Notes under the pieces: generated by a model
Database searches by the model: none
What the model was told of the DNA's origin: nothing
Seen by the model: the letters and a program-made list of their open reading frames with translations, nothing else
Shown: in pieces, positions 34,658 to 48,700 of the stretch
Layout: every line of letters starts with the position of its first letter
How positions within the stretch are numbered: position 1 is the stretch's first letter
Made by a program: the position numbers and the translations under genes
Origin: Paraphaeosphaeria minitans
Taxonomy: Eukaryota > Ascomycota > Dothideomycetes > Pleosporales > Didymosphaeriaceae
NCBI GenBank assembly: GCA_015832175.1
Contig: WJXW01000004.1
Location: forward strand, 1,922,001 to 1,986,000
Length of the DNA: 64,000 nucleotides
Direction of reading: 5' to 3'

Positions 34658-36566
34658 CTAATCATACACACTCCCCTTCGACCACTTATTCCCCCTCCGA
34701 ATCTCCTTCCCGTAGAAGTAGAACACGAACGGCACCGGCATCAGCAACGCCGCAAATCCTCCCGTGATACTACTTCCGGGCCCCACCCCGATATTATGAT
34801 ACAACGGACCTACTGCCAACGGGAAACCACCCGCGAAGCAGCTCCTCAGAAACGTGTTCGCCGCCACCGCGCTTGCCGCGTACATGGTGAACGTATCGAC
34901 AAGATAGTTCAGCGCAGCCTGGAAGATGGTGAAGAAGCCAGTGCCGATGAGGATTAGCCCGATGCACGGACAGATCCAGTGGACGGAAGGGTCGGCGGTC
35001 CACCCCATGAGGAACTGTCCGCCGGAGAAGAGAAGCGAGCCCACCATCATGGGGGGAAGCCGCTTTTCGGGGACGGCGCGGTTGAGGTTTGCGCGGTAGG
35101 CTTTGTTGTAGAGGGTCTGGTTGTAGACGTTTGCGGCGCAGCCCAGCAGCGCGCCTATGAGCACGCACAGAAAGGGTAGACTCGCGGGTAACGGTTTCCA
35201 CTCCCTGTTCTCCGCGAAAATGATCGGGATGCCGCCGAGTTGCATGTACAGTATCCCGTAGCAGAAGCTCGCATACAGCGCGACGAGGAAGCAGATGGGT
35301 GAGGTGAGGAGTTGTACCGGGCGGAAGAGGAATTTTCGCGCCAGCTCGACGATGGAAACGTCCCATTCTTCGAACTTTGCGTGCAGGGCCCAGTTTCCGG
35401 ATTCGTGGCGGAGGCGCCTTGCTTTGGCGACTAGGAGGACGGGCGGGTAGGATTCATCGATGAAGATGGTGCCGAGGAGGAGGACGAACATTTGGAGGAT
35501 GCCGGTAAAGTACTCTGTCCAGCGCCAGCCAAGTGAGGGGTTAATTGCGAATGCGGTTGACACGATAGGTCCTGGGTGTTGGTCAGTCTCGTGGTGCATA
35601 GGGAAAAAAAGAACGTAACATACCTATGCAAGGACCACCGACGACAGCCATTGCATACCCAGCCATAGCTATTCCCCTCCAACTGGGATCATACAGGTCA
35701 CCCAGCACGCCTCCCGTGTTCGTAACCGGCGCACTGGAGAAGAACGCACCAAAAAACCGCGTAATCATAAGCGTCTGCACGTCCTTGGCCACGGCGCTCC
35801 CAAAGCTAAAACACGCGCCAACAAACATCGGTGCCAGCACGGCCATGCGTCTTCCGTACACCTCACTCAACGGCGCCCATAGCAGCGGCCCCAGTCCAAA
35901 GCCAAACAGAAACAGACTTGTACCCAGCGTCGCCACCTCCTCGCCAATGTGGAACTGCCGAGCTACTTGCGACGTGCCAGCAGAGTACGACGAAGAAGCC
36001 CACGAAGCAGACATGGTGCACAGTCCGTAGAGACCCGTGGTGATAACCTTCTTCTTGGTCGGCCAGTTCATAGGCCTATACGGGTCATCCTTGCCGTCAA
36101 AATCAACCAGCACATCCGCCGTAGTCGGCAGGTGTGCCAATGGGTGATCAAACGGCGCAACAGCAGGTCTGGTGCGGATGCGACTCAGAACCGTGTCGCG
36201 CCGCGATATCGTCCTCGTAACCGGATTCGACATGCCCGTCGCCAGTGGCGCGCCCTGGGCCTCTGATCTTGCGCGGTGCATGCTCTCCCTGCGGGTGCGA
36301 ATTCTCGAGATGGACTGAGCCAGCTCGAGGCGCGATGGCCGGTGCCCGTCATGGTCGTCTTTGGCGGCGCCCATGTTGTCGGCCGTGTTCCAGCTCGACC
36401 CACTAGACGTCGAGTTACTCGGGCTCCTCCTCTTGTGGCCTTCCTCGAGTGGCGATTCACCCTCTTCGACTGCCGGTTCCACCCACTGGGCCTCTGGATC
36501 ATTGGCGTGGGGATTCATAGTGCGTCCTCTGCTGGCGGGGGGATACAATTCGATGTTGTCTGCCAT
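34658..36566 (-). CDS. DHA1-type MFS drug/polyamine exporter
   Basis: Two exons (35624-36566, 34658-35571; 52-bp intron) give 618 residues. The first 170 residues are a cytosolic tail rich in Ser/Arg (SISRIRTRRESMHRARSE), with likely kinase sites. Twelve membrane segments follow. The motif GPLLWAPLSEVYGRR at about 226-240 is the DHA1 form of MFS motif A, and GWRWTEYFTGI follows the intron. These match the Tpo/Flu1 group, proton antiporters that export polyamines, azoles and other small molecules at the plasma membrane. The last segment ends in a basic tail (FYFYGKEIRRGNKW). No biosynthetic cluster surrounds it, so a dedicated metabolite export role is not suggested. Confidence 0.9.
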
Positions 36567-38184
36567 GTTATCAACACTGCAGCCCTGTAGTTATTGAAGC
36601 TGAGGCTCACAAACGTGGATGTGGCGCTCGTCATCTATGTATCATAGCTCTTTGCCGCGCAGCTCTTACCCCTGAGAGCGATCTCGGGCTGTAAGATGGC
36701 CACAATCCCGACTTTTTGGTGCTTCGCGATGCAGGAAACTCCCGCCCGCAGGCGCTGCATAATGTATAACGGCATGCGCCTCGGTGAAAAATTGGAGATC
36801 AGTGACCTCATGCTACCGTTTCGGCCGTACTATTATTCACGCTTACCGGTTTGGGTCAAGTGTACAACAACCTAAGCTCTTCGTCAGCCCCGTGCTTGAC
36901 AACGGCCATGTACATTGTATCCAGCGTCCGAGTGAGTATAAACAAGACTGGGACAGCGTGTTGTGGCTTGACCTTTGTGCGCACTTCGTATGGGCATGCG
37001 TGCGTTGTTGTGGCCCTACAAAGCTTCGCCGACTTGAGGCTCCACCGAATCTGCGGGAAAGGCCGACGCACCCGCAGCGGATATAGCACCACATCTTCTA
37101 TAGCATGGCGAACTCGCGAAGAACTAATATTATTCCCGCTAGCTGCAGTTCTCTTGCGAGATTCGGCTCCTTCCGCGCGTCGCGGACGTGGTCCTGTTCC
37201 TGTAGGTAGCGGAGCCATCCGATATCGCAACACCCTACTGATTGCCTCAACATCCGTCCAGACAACGAGAATGACAAGATATTGGAAATTGTCGCGAATC
37301 TCGCGTTCCCTTGGTAAAAATATTGTCAACATATACTTGCAACAGACTGTCGCGTCTCGCAATCTCATGAAGGAGTGCTGTGGTTATTGAGCGAGCAGTG
37401 GTCATTGTTGCATTCGACAGTAGCGCTTTCCACTACTTTCTATCACTGCTTTTACGCACATAATAGATGTAGTAGCGTACTTGTTCATTATTTTGAGGAG
37501 CGCTTTCAGCATTTTTGGAGTATGCGGAAGCGTGAGCACAGCCCAACAAGGATCCTTCTGCCGGGAAGCATCTCGGCTAGCCAGCTGAACGCCCAGCTCA
37601 GGACATCCATTTCCCCTGAATTGTCCAGAAATTGACACCACTCTTTATATACTCATCGTAGGGGAGTTTTGAATTGGAAAGCTTAACATGCGACCCACAC
37701 AACTTCCAACCGTACCTGATGGACAGAGACTAAATCCACCTCATACGGGAGGAGCACGATGCAACCGTACATCACTACCAAATGCCTCTAGGTACATAGG
37801 CAACTATCCGCACTTGAACATGCCACAGGACGACAACATTCTTGTCTTCGGCCGCAACTCCTCCGAGATCTTTCCTGTATACTCCCATGACGCCCTTACA
37901 CCCCCGCTAGTTATGTACCCCGCAACCACTGCCGAACCCAGGCTACTTGTTCTGGCTAAACTGCACAACCTTCCTGTTCGTGCAGGCGCGCATGCTTAAT
38001 AAAATGATCACGATGTAACGCGACGCAGCCTTGGAAGAGCACATGTGGGTGGGGGCCTGCCACTTGCCAAGTGAAGAGGAATGTGCTGCTTAAATAGGCG
38101 ACGAGGACACGCGCAGCGCGATTTCCTCTCGTGCGCGACTCTCAATTGAGTCCAAAAGTCTATATAACAACAGAAACCCGGAAG
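36567..38184. other. Intergenic, no gene seen
   Basis: Divergent promoters of the MFS gene (minus) and the GH92 gene (plus), 1.6 kb. Several overlapping frames on both strands at 36850-37390 cancel each other and look random. TATATAAC at 38161 lies 24 bp before the GH92 start codon, so if used as a TATA box the leader would be very short. Confidence 0.5.
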
Positions 38185-40852
38185 ATGTGGTGGAGATACG
38201 CTATTGTTACGGCCTGCGCTGCGGCCGTGAGCGCTCAGAAGACGCCCTTTGAATACGTAGACCCACTCATCGGTACAGTCAATGGAGGTACGTATCGCAG
38301 GAACACGAGACGAAGCACAGCTCACATATTCCAGGCCATGTTTTTCCTGGCGCGACGCTGCCGTTCGGTATGATAATGAGGGGAAATTGTCAGCTTCGCA
38401 GCACTCACGAGAAACAGGCATGGCGAAAGCATGTCCAGATACAAATGCCGAAGAGAACCAAGGTGGCTTCAGCTCGGATAACAGCTCAATCATAGGGTTC
38501 TCGCACATGCATGATTCCGGTACGGGAGGAGTAGGTACTCATACAAGCATTCCGCTGGCTACCATACTAATTCGGCCAGGCGCGTAGTCTGGGCAATTTT
38601 CCTATCTTCGCGCAAGCAGGCTGTCCGAATGGCGACATCAATGCGTGCAGCTATACCTCTTGGGAACGCGCCACTCCGCGTGTCAATGGCACAGTTCACG
38701 CGAAACCCGGCTATTTCGACATCACCATCGCATCGGGCGTCCGCGCCGAAATGACCACGACGAACCGCACGGCGTTGTATCGCTTCACGTTCCCGGAGAA
38801 TCCATTGACACCAAATACCACGCTCAGCCCGCTGATATCTCTCGAGCTCCAAGATCTCCCGGAAACAAGGACCAATGCCTCCATCAATATCAACGGGCAA
38901 TCAGGTCGCGTTACAGCTGGTGGTTCGTTCTCTCCTAGTTTCGGCATCGGGCGCTACTCGTCGTACGTGTGCGTTGATTTTAAGGGTGCGCAAATCAAAG
39001 ACGCTGGCGTATTTTCCAATTCGCGTGCTACTACAAAGGTGAAGTCGATCAAATCCATCACCGAGACTGAACGCTTCGCTGAGCGTCCAGCCGGTGGATT
39101 CGTACAATTCCAGAAGCCTACCAGCAACAATCAGATACTCGTACGCGTTGGGCTGTCATTCATCAGCGAGGCGCAAGCCTGTCAAAACGCCGAGAAAGAG
39201 CAGGCTGACTTCGACTTCGATGGCACTGTCGCAGCTGCGGAGAAGGTCTGGAAAGAGAAATTCGATGTCATCAAGATTGTGCCAGGAGGCGCGAGCGAGG
39301 TCATCCAGACGGCATTCTGGAGCGGCGTATATCGCAGCATGATCAGTCCGCAGGACTACACCGGAGAGAACCCTCTTTGGAAGTCGAATGAGCCTTACTA
39401 CGACAGCTACTATTGCATCTGGGACAGTTTCCGCAGCATTCATCCTTTGATCACGCTGCTTGACCCACATAGCCAAACGCTCATGGTGCGAAGCCTCTTG
39501 GACATATACAAATACGAAGGATTTTTACCAGACTGTCGCATGAGCTTCTGCAAAGGTAAATTAGAGGCACTATATGTATTACTGAGGTGGCTGACTCTGG
39601 CTAGGTTTCACGCAAGGTGGTTCAAATGCGGATATCGTTATCGTTGATGCCTACTTGAAGAACATCACAAAGGGTATCGATTGGAACTTGGCATACGAGG
39701 CTCTCATCACAGACGCCGAGGTCGAACCCCCAAACTGGGACATTGAAGGTAAGCCTCATGCTTTCCCGCCTCAATCTCTATACTGATGTCTGAAAAGGTC
39801 GAGGAGGTCTCGCGGCTTGGAAGAATCTGGGCTACATTCCGACCGAGAATCTTGACTTTGATGGTGTAGGTACAGAGACACGTTCCATATCACGGACAGC
39901 CGAATATGCATACAACGACTTCGTTATTGCCACGCTGGCTCTCGCTCTCGGACACACGGCGGACTACAACAAGTACCTAAAGCGCTCGGGAAACTTCTAC
40001 AACATGTTCAAAGCTGATCAGAACTCCACCATCAATGGAAACGATACCGGCTTCACAGGCTTCCTACAGCCGCGCTACACAAACGGCACCTGGGGCTTCC
40101 AAGATCCCATCTTCTGCAGCCCCCTCCAGGAATTCACCGGCTGCTACCTCAACCCGAGCGGCCGCGAAACCTACGAAGGCCCCATCTGGCTCTACACCTT
40201 CTTCGCGCCAGGCGACATGAAGACGCTGATCCAGACGCTCGGCGGCGCAGACACCTTCGTCAAGCGCCTCGACTTCTTCCACGACTCGGGCATGGCCTAC
40301 ATCGGCGACGAGCAGGCGTTCCTCAAAGTCTTCCTCTACCACTACGCCGGACGGCCCGCCAAGTCGGCCGAGCGCGCCCACTTCTACATCCCGAGCCAGT
40401 TCAACGACACCCTCAACGGCATCCCGGGTAACGACGACAGCGGCGCAATGGGCTCCTTCGAGGCGCTGACCATGATGGGCATCTTCCCGAACGCGGGGCA
40501 GGACGTGTACTTAATCACGCCCCCGTTCTTCGAATCCGTGGCCATCAGGAACGGCCAGACGGGGAATACGGCGACGATTAGGAACATCAACTTCGACCCT
40601 GCGGGCAAGGATGTTTACATCCAGTCTGCGACACTGGATGGGAAGGCGTACACGAGGAATTGGCTGCAGCATAGCTTTTTCCTCGAGGGTGGCACGCTGG
40701 AGTTGACGCTGGGCGCGGCGGAGAGTGCGTGGGGGACGGGGGCGGAGGATGTGCCGCCGAGCTTGAGTGCGAGTGGGAATGCGACGGGGATGGCGGGGGA
40801 GAAGAGGTGGGAGATGCCAGCGGCGTCGCAGATGGGGATGGGGAGATGGTAG
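38185..40852 (+). CDS. Secreted GH92 alpha-1,2-mannosidase
   Basis: Six exons (38185-38287, 38335-38367, 38418-38530, 38580-39555, 39605-39748, 39798-40852), all introns 47-50 bp, joined in phase to 807 residues. GH92 enzymes are calcium-dependent exo-mannosidases that trim alpha-1,2-linked mannose from glycans. Seen: signal peptide (MWWRYAIVTACAAAVSA); the N-terminal hallmark YVDPLIGTVNGGHVFPGATLPFG, restored only by removing intron 1; GFSHMHDSGTGG then SLGNFP across intron 3; WDSFRSIHPL; YNDFVIATLA; and the C-terminal catalytic region IPGNDDSGAMGSFEA with AHFYIPSQFND. Many NxT sites fit secretion. The 33-bp second exon is unusually small but the phases leave no other reading. Probable role in nutrient release or wall and glycoprotein turnover. 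Confidence 0.95.
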
Positions 40853-43800
40853 TCTAGGGAGATGGGAAACGTGTAGAGCATTGAATAGCATGAGCGTAGA
40901 TGCTCTCATCCGAGTTCAATGACGTTTACTGTGCCGTTCGTCCCTCAGCATCCAAGGTTGCTGGCGAGGATGCGAGTGCCCTCACCCTCTATCTGTGCCC
41001 AATCGCCGCTGTAACCTCGCCCGCAGCCAACTCAGTACTCACGTATGCAACGTAATCGCGCAGTGCTTACCGCACATCATCAGCTAGCCGCCCAAAGCGC
41101 TCACTCGACCCCTTCACAACCCATCCTCCGGGGTGTGTGGTGCTCGCACATCCAATCTATGCGTGAATGCGGTGATGAACCGCTGTACTTCGCGCCTCAA
41201 CACCACGGAACGAGCATGTGGTTTATCACCGCAAACGCGCGCATTGTCCCCCTCGCAAGGCTCTCCCCGCCGTACGTCTCCGCGCCCACAAGTCCATGGC
41301 ACGGTGTCACCAGCGCCAAAGTCGCGCCTCAGAGCAGGCGGTAAAACGCTCGCGCGCTTCGACACCCGAGACTCTGCACATAATGCATGCTGGCTTGGGC
41401 TGAGGTGGAGACAAAAATGTCGCATCGGAGCTGTGTTGATGCAGTTGAGGCAAATGCCACTCACACGCCAGAAGCTCTATGTAAAGAATATGTCTTAGGA
41501 ACGTAGGGGATTACTAGCTGGGACGGGTGTCTGGCTTGTATTGTTAGTATTGTCGGGGTTTTGTTATTGAGCGGCATGGGGTTGTGTGACGGACGTGTGT
41601 GACAAGAGGCAAGCGGAGGAGACGGCTACGCTGCGATAGGGGCGTTTGAGCGCGGTGGGTTCCTGGTGCGCGCTGACGACAGCACTTGCGGCTGTGAGAT
41701 GTAGTATGTCCCACAGGGCGCCACCTAATGAAGAGCCTTGATGCTTCCACTGTCGATCGTGAAGCGACTGCTGCACGATTGCAGCTGTCCGCCCGTCCGT
41801 TGCCGGATAGTATGCAGAGAACGTGGCTACGAGTTAGAACTTAAACGCGCTGTTTAAAAAGCCGTGCAGCGATATCAGGCACGACTCCTGGGAAGACAAT
41901 GTGGTACACTATCGTTCGCATCCGTTCAAGCTTTCGAGGAATCACTTCCCGGTCTTTCAAAACTCACGCAGGCTAGCATGCTTCTCGTCTCCCGTGCGAC
42001 AATTTGCTCATGCCCTGCCCCTTTCACTTTCAACAGCCTCTCTATTCGGCGTGTCTGCGTCGCCTCTTGCAGTGTCGCGAGGATGTAAATCGCGCGTCGG
42101 ATCCGTCCTGGTGTGCCGTCGTTTGAGGAAGCAGCGTCCAACCAAGCGTCTGGTTTAGCCATGTTGGATCTTCCAGGTGCTTGCGATGATGAAGCGACAG
42201 CGTTGAAGTCTGATTAGAGTTGGTGGTGACCCCAGGCGTCGGTAGTGCTAGCGCAGGTGGAGAAGGCCTCAGAGCGTGGCTGATACGCGGGAATTGCGAT
42301 GAACATGTGAGAAGGCTTGGAACGGACAGCGTGGAGGGTTACATTGGCCTAGATCAGTAGTCGGAGAGGGAATGTGCAAAAGTTGGACCGGTGGTTCCGC
42401 AGTGTCGTACATCTTGGATCGTTTTATGGGTGTCTGCGACCGGTATGCCAAGCCCAGACTCGTTATGCATCTGCTGGGGCGGGTATGCGTAATTTCTCAA
42501 GCTGTCGTATTCGGAATCGTCCATTCGAATCGGCTAGACTACATGGAACGTTGCAGAGCATGTCAACTTGTGAAATGTGTAGGGAGCCAAGTTACCCCCG
42601 ACACTGCCGAGGCGTGCCAACTTCCGAGACTTCTGGAAGACTGGGAGTTCCCAAACAAACGGCTTCTGTTTTCCGGGTCGCTTGCAAACAAACAAAGCGG
42701 AGTATGACCCCCGCCAGCAGAGTCAGCGGGCATAATGACGGCGGCGTTCTAGGAGGGGTGATGTGATCTGATTGCCGACGCCAGACTAGCGACGGCCCCG
42801 CAACGTGAAAAGGCACCCCATGATCGACATCGGAACGTCGGACAGCCCTCGTGATAGCCATCCCAGCATGGACTTGTTTGCAATGGCTTGCCCTGGATCA
42901 TGGTGACGTTTGTGGGTTCCGATGAAGCATCCAGCCATTTCCATGCCGTAATGAGGCACACCACCGACGCGACATGCTGTCATCCTAACACACACCGCTG
43001 TAACTATTGTATTGAAAAGATGGCGGCGCGTGAGATGCATGTCGAGAAGACCCTGTCGATGCGCTGTCCATCGTCAAGATTCAAGTGCTGCTCGGCGCAC
43101 ACAGACACAGTGACGACTCAGAGGCGCGACATGGGATAAGGGAGATGAGGACCGCGGGTTGTGGCGGGTTAAGAGTTGTGCTGAAGTTAGTTGCAGGGGG
43201 CGTGCAGGTGAGTGCATTCCACCATCGGTCCAGAAATGAAGGTTCCATTTTTATCGCTGCAGAATGTCGAAAACAGCAACGGCTGCGTGGGTACGCTATG
43301 GCGACGGCTGTATCCACAAACCCACTCTGCGGATCTACGGCAGAGCGGGTCGTCATCATCTTGCCGTATGGTATGCTTTGCGGCGTACCTTGTGTCATCG
43401 TTAGCGGTTCTAGAAACCGCCCAGTACGTGTTGGCGAAAACTCAGCATGCACGCGCTCTGATCGTTAGTCATGGCGAGGCCCTGGCAACGGAAAACAGTA
43501 TAATGCCAATGTATCGTCGGCTGCTTTTCAGAGCTAGCTAGCCGTTACCGTGTCAATCCCTGGATTGAAATCAAGTCACCGGCATTGGGGCGCAGTGGTG
43601 CGTGGCCAGACGAGCGCGAGCCCAAGAACACACTGGGAGCTATCATTCCCCTGAAACATCTCGACCTTCCCCAGACTTTAGTTGGCTGAATCGGGTTCTG
43701 GCGGTGAAGTGGAGCGTCTAAGAAAAATGGCGCACTATACCTGATCCATGCTGCCTGTCCCTGGTAAAACTCAGCTGCCAATCGTAACGTAATACTGGGC

Positions 43801-44067
43801 CCTGATCGAGATGCAGGAGGAGGCGTTACCATCGGTGTCCGTCTCTGCCCTTGTTGTCTGTCGATGCGGTGAGGTTGGACGTACACATATAAAGTGCCTG
43901 ATCACTCCTCGAAGCAGCAACAATCATCGAGCTTCAATTCTAGCTTCAGCTTCACACCAATCGCACCCTCATCTTCCCATCAATACTGTACTTGGTTCAG
44001 ACGAGATCGACGCCACAATTCACTCCATCTTGTCCGCTGAATCCCTGAACCCACAGCCACCGTCACC
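40853..44067. other. Intergenic, no gene seen
   Basis: 3.2 kb in which I find no gene, tRNA or clear repeat. Frames up to 130 codons occur on both strands but overlap each other and lack splice logic or recognisable motifs. Confidence 0.45.
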
Positions 44068-44407
44068 ATGCCTTCTCTTCCCTTCAACAGCGCTTCTTCT
44101 TCTCCTTCATCGTCACCTACGCTCTCGCCAAGCCCACCTGCGATAGTGCTCCACTCGGCTTCGGGTATACTAGATCGCTGCAACAAAGGCTGCAACTCTA
44201 ACCTCTATTCCAGGTCAGACGTCAAAACGGGAACTGTACAAGTCCAATGAAGACAAGTCTGCAGCATACCGCCAGCGCTACGCCCAGTATCTCGCCTCGA
44301 CGTTCAACATGAGCATCGAGGCGGCCAGGGCCGAAGCTGACATCCAGCTTGCGCCTCGCCGATCATCAGGCGTGTCAGAATCCGAGATGTTGAGAGACGG
44401 ATGGTGA
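44068..44407 (+). CDS. Small hypothetical protein, spliced
   Basis: Two exons (44068-44164 and 44214-44407) with a 49-bp intron (GTATAC, branch-like CTCTAAC, TTCCAG) join in phase to give 96 residues. The first third is Ser/Pro-rich (SASSSPSSSPTLSPSPP). The rest looks like a helical domain (SAAYRQRYAQYLASTF, MSIEAARAEADIQLAP) with a hydrophilic end. Without splicing the frame runs to a stop 60 codons in and loses this helix. No family recognised. The upstream 150 bp are CT-rich with CACACC words and could be its promoter and leader. Confidence 0.6.
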
Positions 44408-45704
44408 CGAGTTGAGCGTTTACGACCTTTATGACTGCGGCATCTGCTTGGTGCAAGGTTTCTTCGGCATACAAATCAAGCGGGATTGGGTAATGGGCGT
44501 TACTGTGGCATCTTGTGGTGAATTTAATCAAAAAGCTGTCTCCTTGCCTGTGCCTCGAAATCGTGAACAACCCACAACCCATGTAGGATGGTGCTGATGC
44601 CGCCGGGGGCAGGGCTTCCATCCATCGAGAAGCGCTAAGCGAGCTCACTGGCCGAGGCTCTCCAGCGCTGATAGCGATAAGACAACACCACCACCACAGC
44701 GCGCCAACATGCGGTGAAGACTGCAACATCGCGGCGTTGCTATCTATCTTCTCTCGCCATCTGTGGATCCACATCGGACTGACGAGAGGCACAACCAGCT
44801 GCGGAGTGGCGCCGTCGATTGCCATTGGATAAAGCACGCCACTTGGTCCAAGAGGGCGGTGCAGTGACAACCATGGCGCAGAGGCTGACCCAGCTGCGGG
44901 AGTTCCATGTGTACCTAAGAGTATCTACAGCGAATGGACCACGAAAAACGCCCAGAGTACAACGAGTGGTCCACGAAAAGCGACTGTGAGCGTGGACCTG
45001 CATGCTGGATGCGGGGAGCGTCTCACCGGAAGAACACCTTTCAGCAGCAGAACGTGGCTCGCGGTCGATCCAAATAACATACGAGTCGTAACCGTACGGG
45101 CTTTACAAAGGCTGAGATTAGCCAATGAGAGCTTTGGAAACAATACTGCCCGGAACAAACCTCCATCTATCGGATCGAAATGTGCAGACGACATGCACGC
45201 GTCTTCTTCCAAACAGGGCACCCAGTAGACGACATCGAATGGCTGTTTACTGCATGTAGCGCTATGCCAACTCTTTCCACCTCTCGGCGTCGTGGCTATG
45301 CGGCATCTTCATCGACAGAATCAGTACGACATGGTACCTTTGTTGTCTTGGAGCCGTCAGCCAAGGCTCTTGTCGCTCAGCAAACCGGGGGCAGCACCAA
45401 CTGCAGGCGTGTGCAATAGAACCGCTCCTCGAGACAGCCTGAGGAAACCGACTGAGTATTTCGATGGAAATGGTGGTTTGGAAGGGCGCACGAGGCTGCA
45501 GCGGGACGTGATGTGCCTGCACCTCACTGGTGAAGCATGCAAGAGTGATTGAGATACCAAGCCTCCCTCCACGCGCCTTCCTTGGGTAGGCCCACTGACA
45601 AGCCAACTAGCGGTGGCATGCAACCCCGCCTTATATCTGGCCACCGCGGCCATTCCCTATTCCTACTACAATCCGACACTTCGCGAGTGTGTATCTTATA
45701 TTGA
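44408..45704. other. Intergenic, no gene seen
   Basis: ENA promoter side. A 188-codon minus-strand frame (44304-44870) overlaps the last exon of the small gene and has random composition. Nothing else noted. Confidence 0.45.
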
Positions 45705-48700
45705 ATGGGTGAAACCGATTTCTCTACGGCCGAGGAGAACCCTCAAGAATCCGAACCCCCTTTAGGTGCCCATCATGGAGCCTCTACACACCAACACAAC
45801 CCCCAGCCTTCGCATCCGCCATCACGCGAGGACGGGAACGGTCCACCGCTCATCGCTTGGCACTGCCAAACTGCAGCACAAGTCGCCCAGACGCTGGACG
45901 TGGACACCAGGTACCATCTCACGTCTATCACTCTACGTGGAACTCACTGACAACTTGCATAGCAATGGTCTCAGCATCCAGCAAGCGGAATCCCGCCTTC
46001 GGCTCCATGGACCTAACAAGGTTAAAGGAGCTGAAGGGCTATCCTTGTGGGCGCTTCTCTTAAGGCAGGTTTCCAACAGCCTCACACTCGTACGTGATTT
46101 CCTTGATGGATGATTCGTACCTTCTAGGGTTCATTCGGCGAAACGACATCTGACGCAATGCACACAGGTCCTTCTCATCACCATGGCTCTTAGCTTTGGT
46201 ATCGATGATTACATCGAAGGTGGCGTTATCACCGCAGTCATCCTCCTCAACATTGTCGTTGGGTAAGGGTCGTCGTGTTTCCTCGCTTGGCGTCCTGCTG
46301 ACTGTGTAGGTTTGTGCAAGACTACAAGGCCGAGAAGACGATAGAATCTCTCAAAAACTTGACTGCGCCCGAGTCCATCGTTATCCGAGGTGGAGACACC
46401 ATCAAGATCCAGGCGGTTGGCCTCGTCCCTGGTGACGTTGTACAGCTGGAGACTGGTAACATCGTGAGTAGCTCATTCACTCGGCGTCAATGGCTTGGAC
46501 ATCGCTTTCCCTATCTTGGGATAGCACAGTATGCCGACACCCTGATATAGCTGCGCCGTATCTTTCAGCATGCTGACCTGACAAGGTCCCGGCTGATATC
46601 CGCCTCGTGGATGGCTTCAACGTCTCTACTGATGAAGCTTTCCTCACTGGCGAAGCAGAGCCTATAGAAAAGGATCCCTCAAAAGTCTACGATGATCCAG
46701 ATGTCCCCCTAGGAGACCGCTTAAACCTTGCTTTCTCCGGAAGCGAGCTGAAACGCGGGCGTTGCAGGGCAATCGTCATCTCGACCGGTATGAAGACTGA
46801 GGTCGGCAATATCGCTAACATGCTCCGCCAAAAAGACGAGACACTGAAAGATCTCACACCGATTGCAAAGGCCTGGAAGAATTTCGTAAAGACAGTGAAA
46901 TCAATTCTTGGACTTGACGGGACACCTCTTCAGATTAGTCTCAGCAAGTTCGCCCTTCTTCTCTTCGGTCTAGCCATTCTTCTTGCCATCATTGTCTTTT
47001 CGGCAAACAAGTGGCAGGTTGGCGGTGAAGTCTTGATCTACGGAATCTGTGTTGCTGTTGCCGTTATCCCTGAATCGCTTATTGCGGTGTTGACAATCAC
47101 CATCGCCGTGGGGGCTAAAGCAATGGCCAAGTGAGTTGATTCAAGACGTCAACCTGAAACCAAGCTGACCATCCACGTCCAGATCCAATGTTATTATTCG
47201 TGTCTCTTCTGCCATAGAAGCTGTAGGTGGGGTGACTTCCATTTGCAGTGACAAAACAGGCACCCTTACTACTGGCAAGATGATTGCTCGGAGGGCCATC
47301 ATTCCAGGTTTTGGCACACTGGAAGTGGATGGAACTTCCCACTCATACGACCCGAGCAGTGGATTCGTCACCCACGACGGCATCCGTTTCGATCTTAACA
47401 ACTTCTCGCCTGATGATGCTCGCACACGTTTTCTCAAGACAATTGCACTTTGCAACCAATCAAAGGTTGAGTACTCAGCCACGACTGATGATGACACGGT
47501 TGGCAAGAAAGAATCAAATGAACGCATGATGAGTGATGACGACGACGGTACCGATGCCTCGACCATTCAGTCTGCTATCATCACTCGTCCGATCACCATT
47601 TCTGGCCAAAGTACTTTGGACGCAGGAGAATGGAAAGCGTTTGGGGAACCCACAGAGGTCGCCCTCCAGGTCTTGGCCATGCGTTTCGGCATGGGCAAAG
47701 AAGAACTACTCTCTGGCCTCAACATTCGTCTCGCAGCTGAATTCCCATTTGACTCCTCCGTCAAGAAAATGACTGTCGTCTACGAGGACAGGCAGGCCAA
47801 ACATCTAGACGTCTATACCAAGGGCGCTACAGAGTTCATGTTGCCAGTCTTGAACATGCCCAAGTCTGAAAAGACCGAGATCAACAAGATGGCTGAGACC
47901 ATGGCCAAAGATGGTCTTCGTGTGCTGTGCATCGCCCACAAGCTCTTGCCAATGGGCACGGACCTCGTCCAGCGTGAAGCTGTGGAACAGGGTCTGAACT
48001 ACATCGGCATGGTGGCCATCTACGACCCGCCTCGTCCCGAGAGCAAAAAGGCAGTCCGAGATTGCAAGATAGCAGGTATCACGGTACATATGCTCACTGG
48101 TGACCACCCCGCTACCGCGGAGGCTATAGCCCGAGCTGTTGACATACTCGATGCTTCGCTACCCCGTGGGCAAATTGGAAAGGCTGTCATGGTTGCGAGG
48201 GATTTTGACGCCCTGAGTCAGGACCAAGTCGACGCCATGGAGCAGCTCCCCCTTGTTGTCGCCCGCTGCAGCCCCTCGACAAAGGTCAAGATGGTTGAAG
48301 CACTCCACCGGAGAAAACAGTTTTGCGTTATGACAGGTGATGGTGTGAATGATTCGCCTGCCCTTAAAAAGGCTAACGTCGGCATTGCCATGGGCTCAGG
48401 ATCCGATGTTGCCAAGGACGCTGCAAAGATGGTACTGACGGACGATAACTTCGCCTCCATCGTCGAAGCAGTGAAGGAAGGCCGTCGCCTCTTTGACAAT
48501 ATCCAGAAGGTCAGTATTTCTGCTCAACTACTTCTCCTCCGTACTCACACGCCCACAGTTCCTCATGCATCTCCTCATCTCCAACATCGCCCAAGTGATC
48601 CTCCTTCTCATTGGTCTCGCCTTCAAAGACCGCGACGCGCACTCCATCTTCCCGCTATCACCTATAGAGATCCTCTGGGTCAACCTCATCACCTCGTCCT

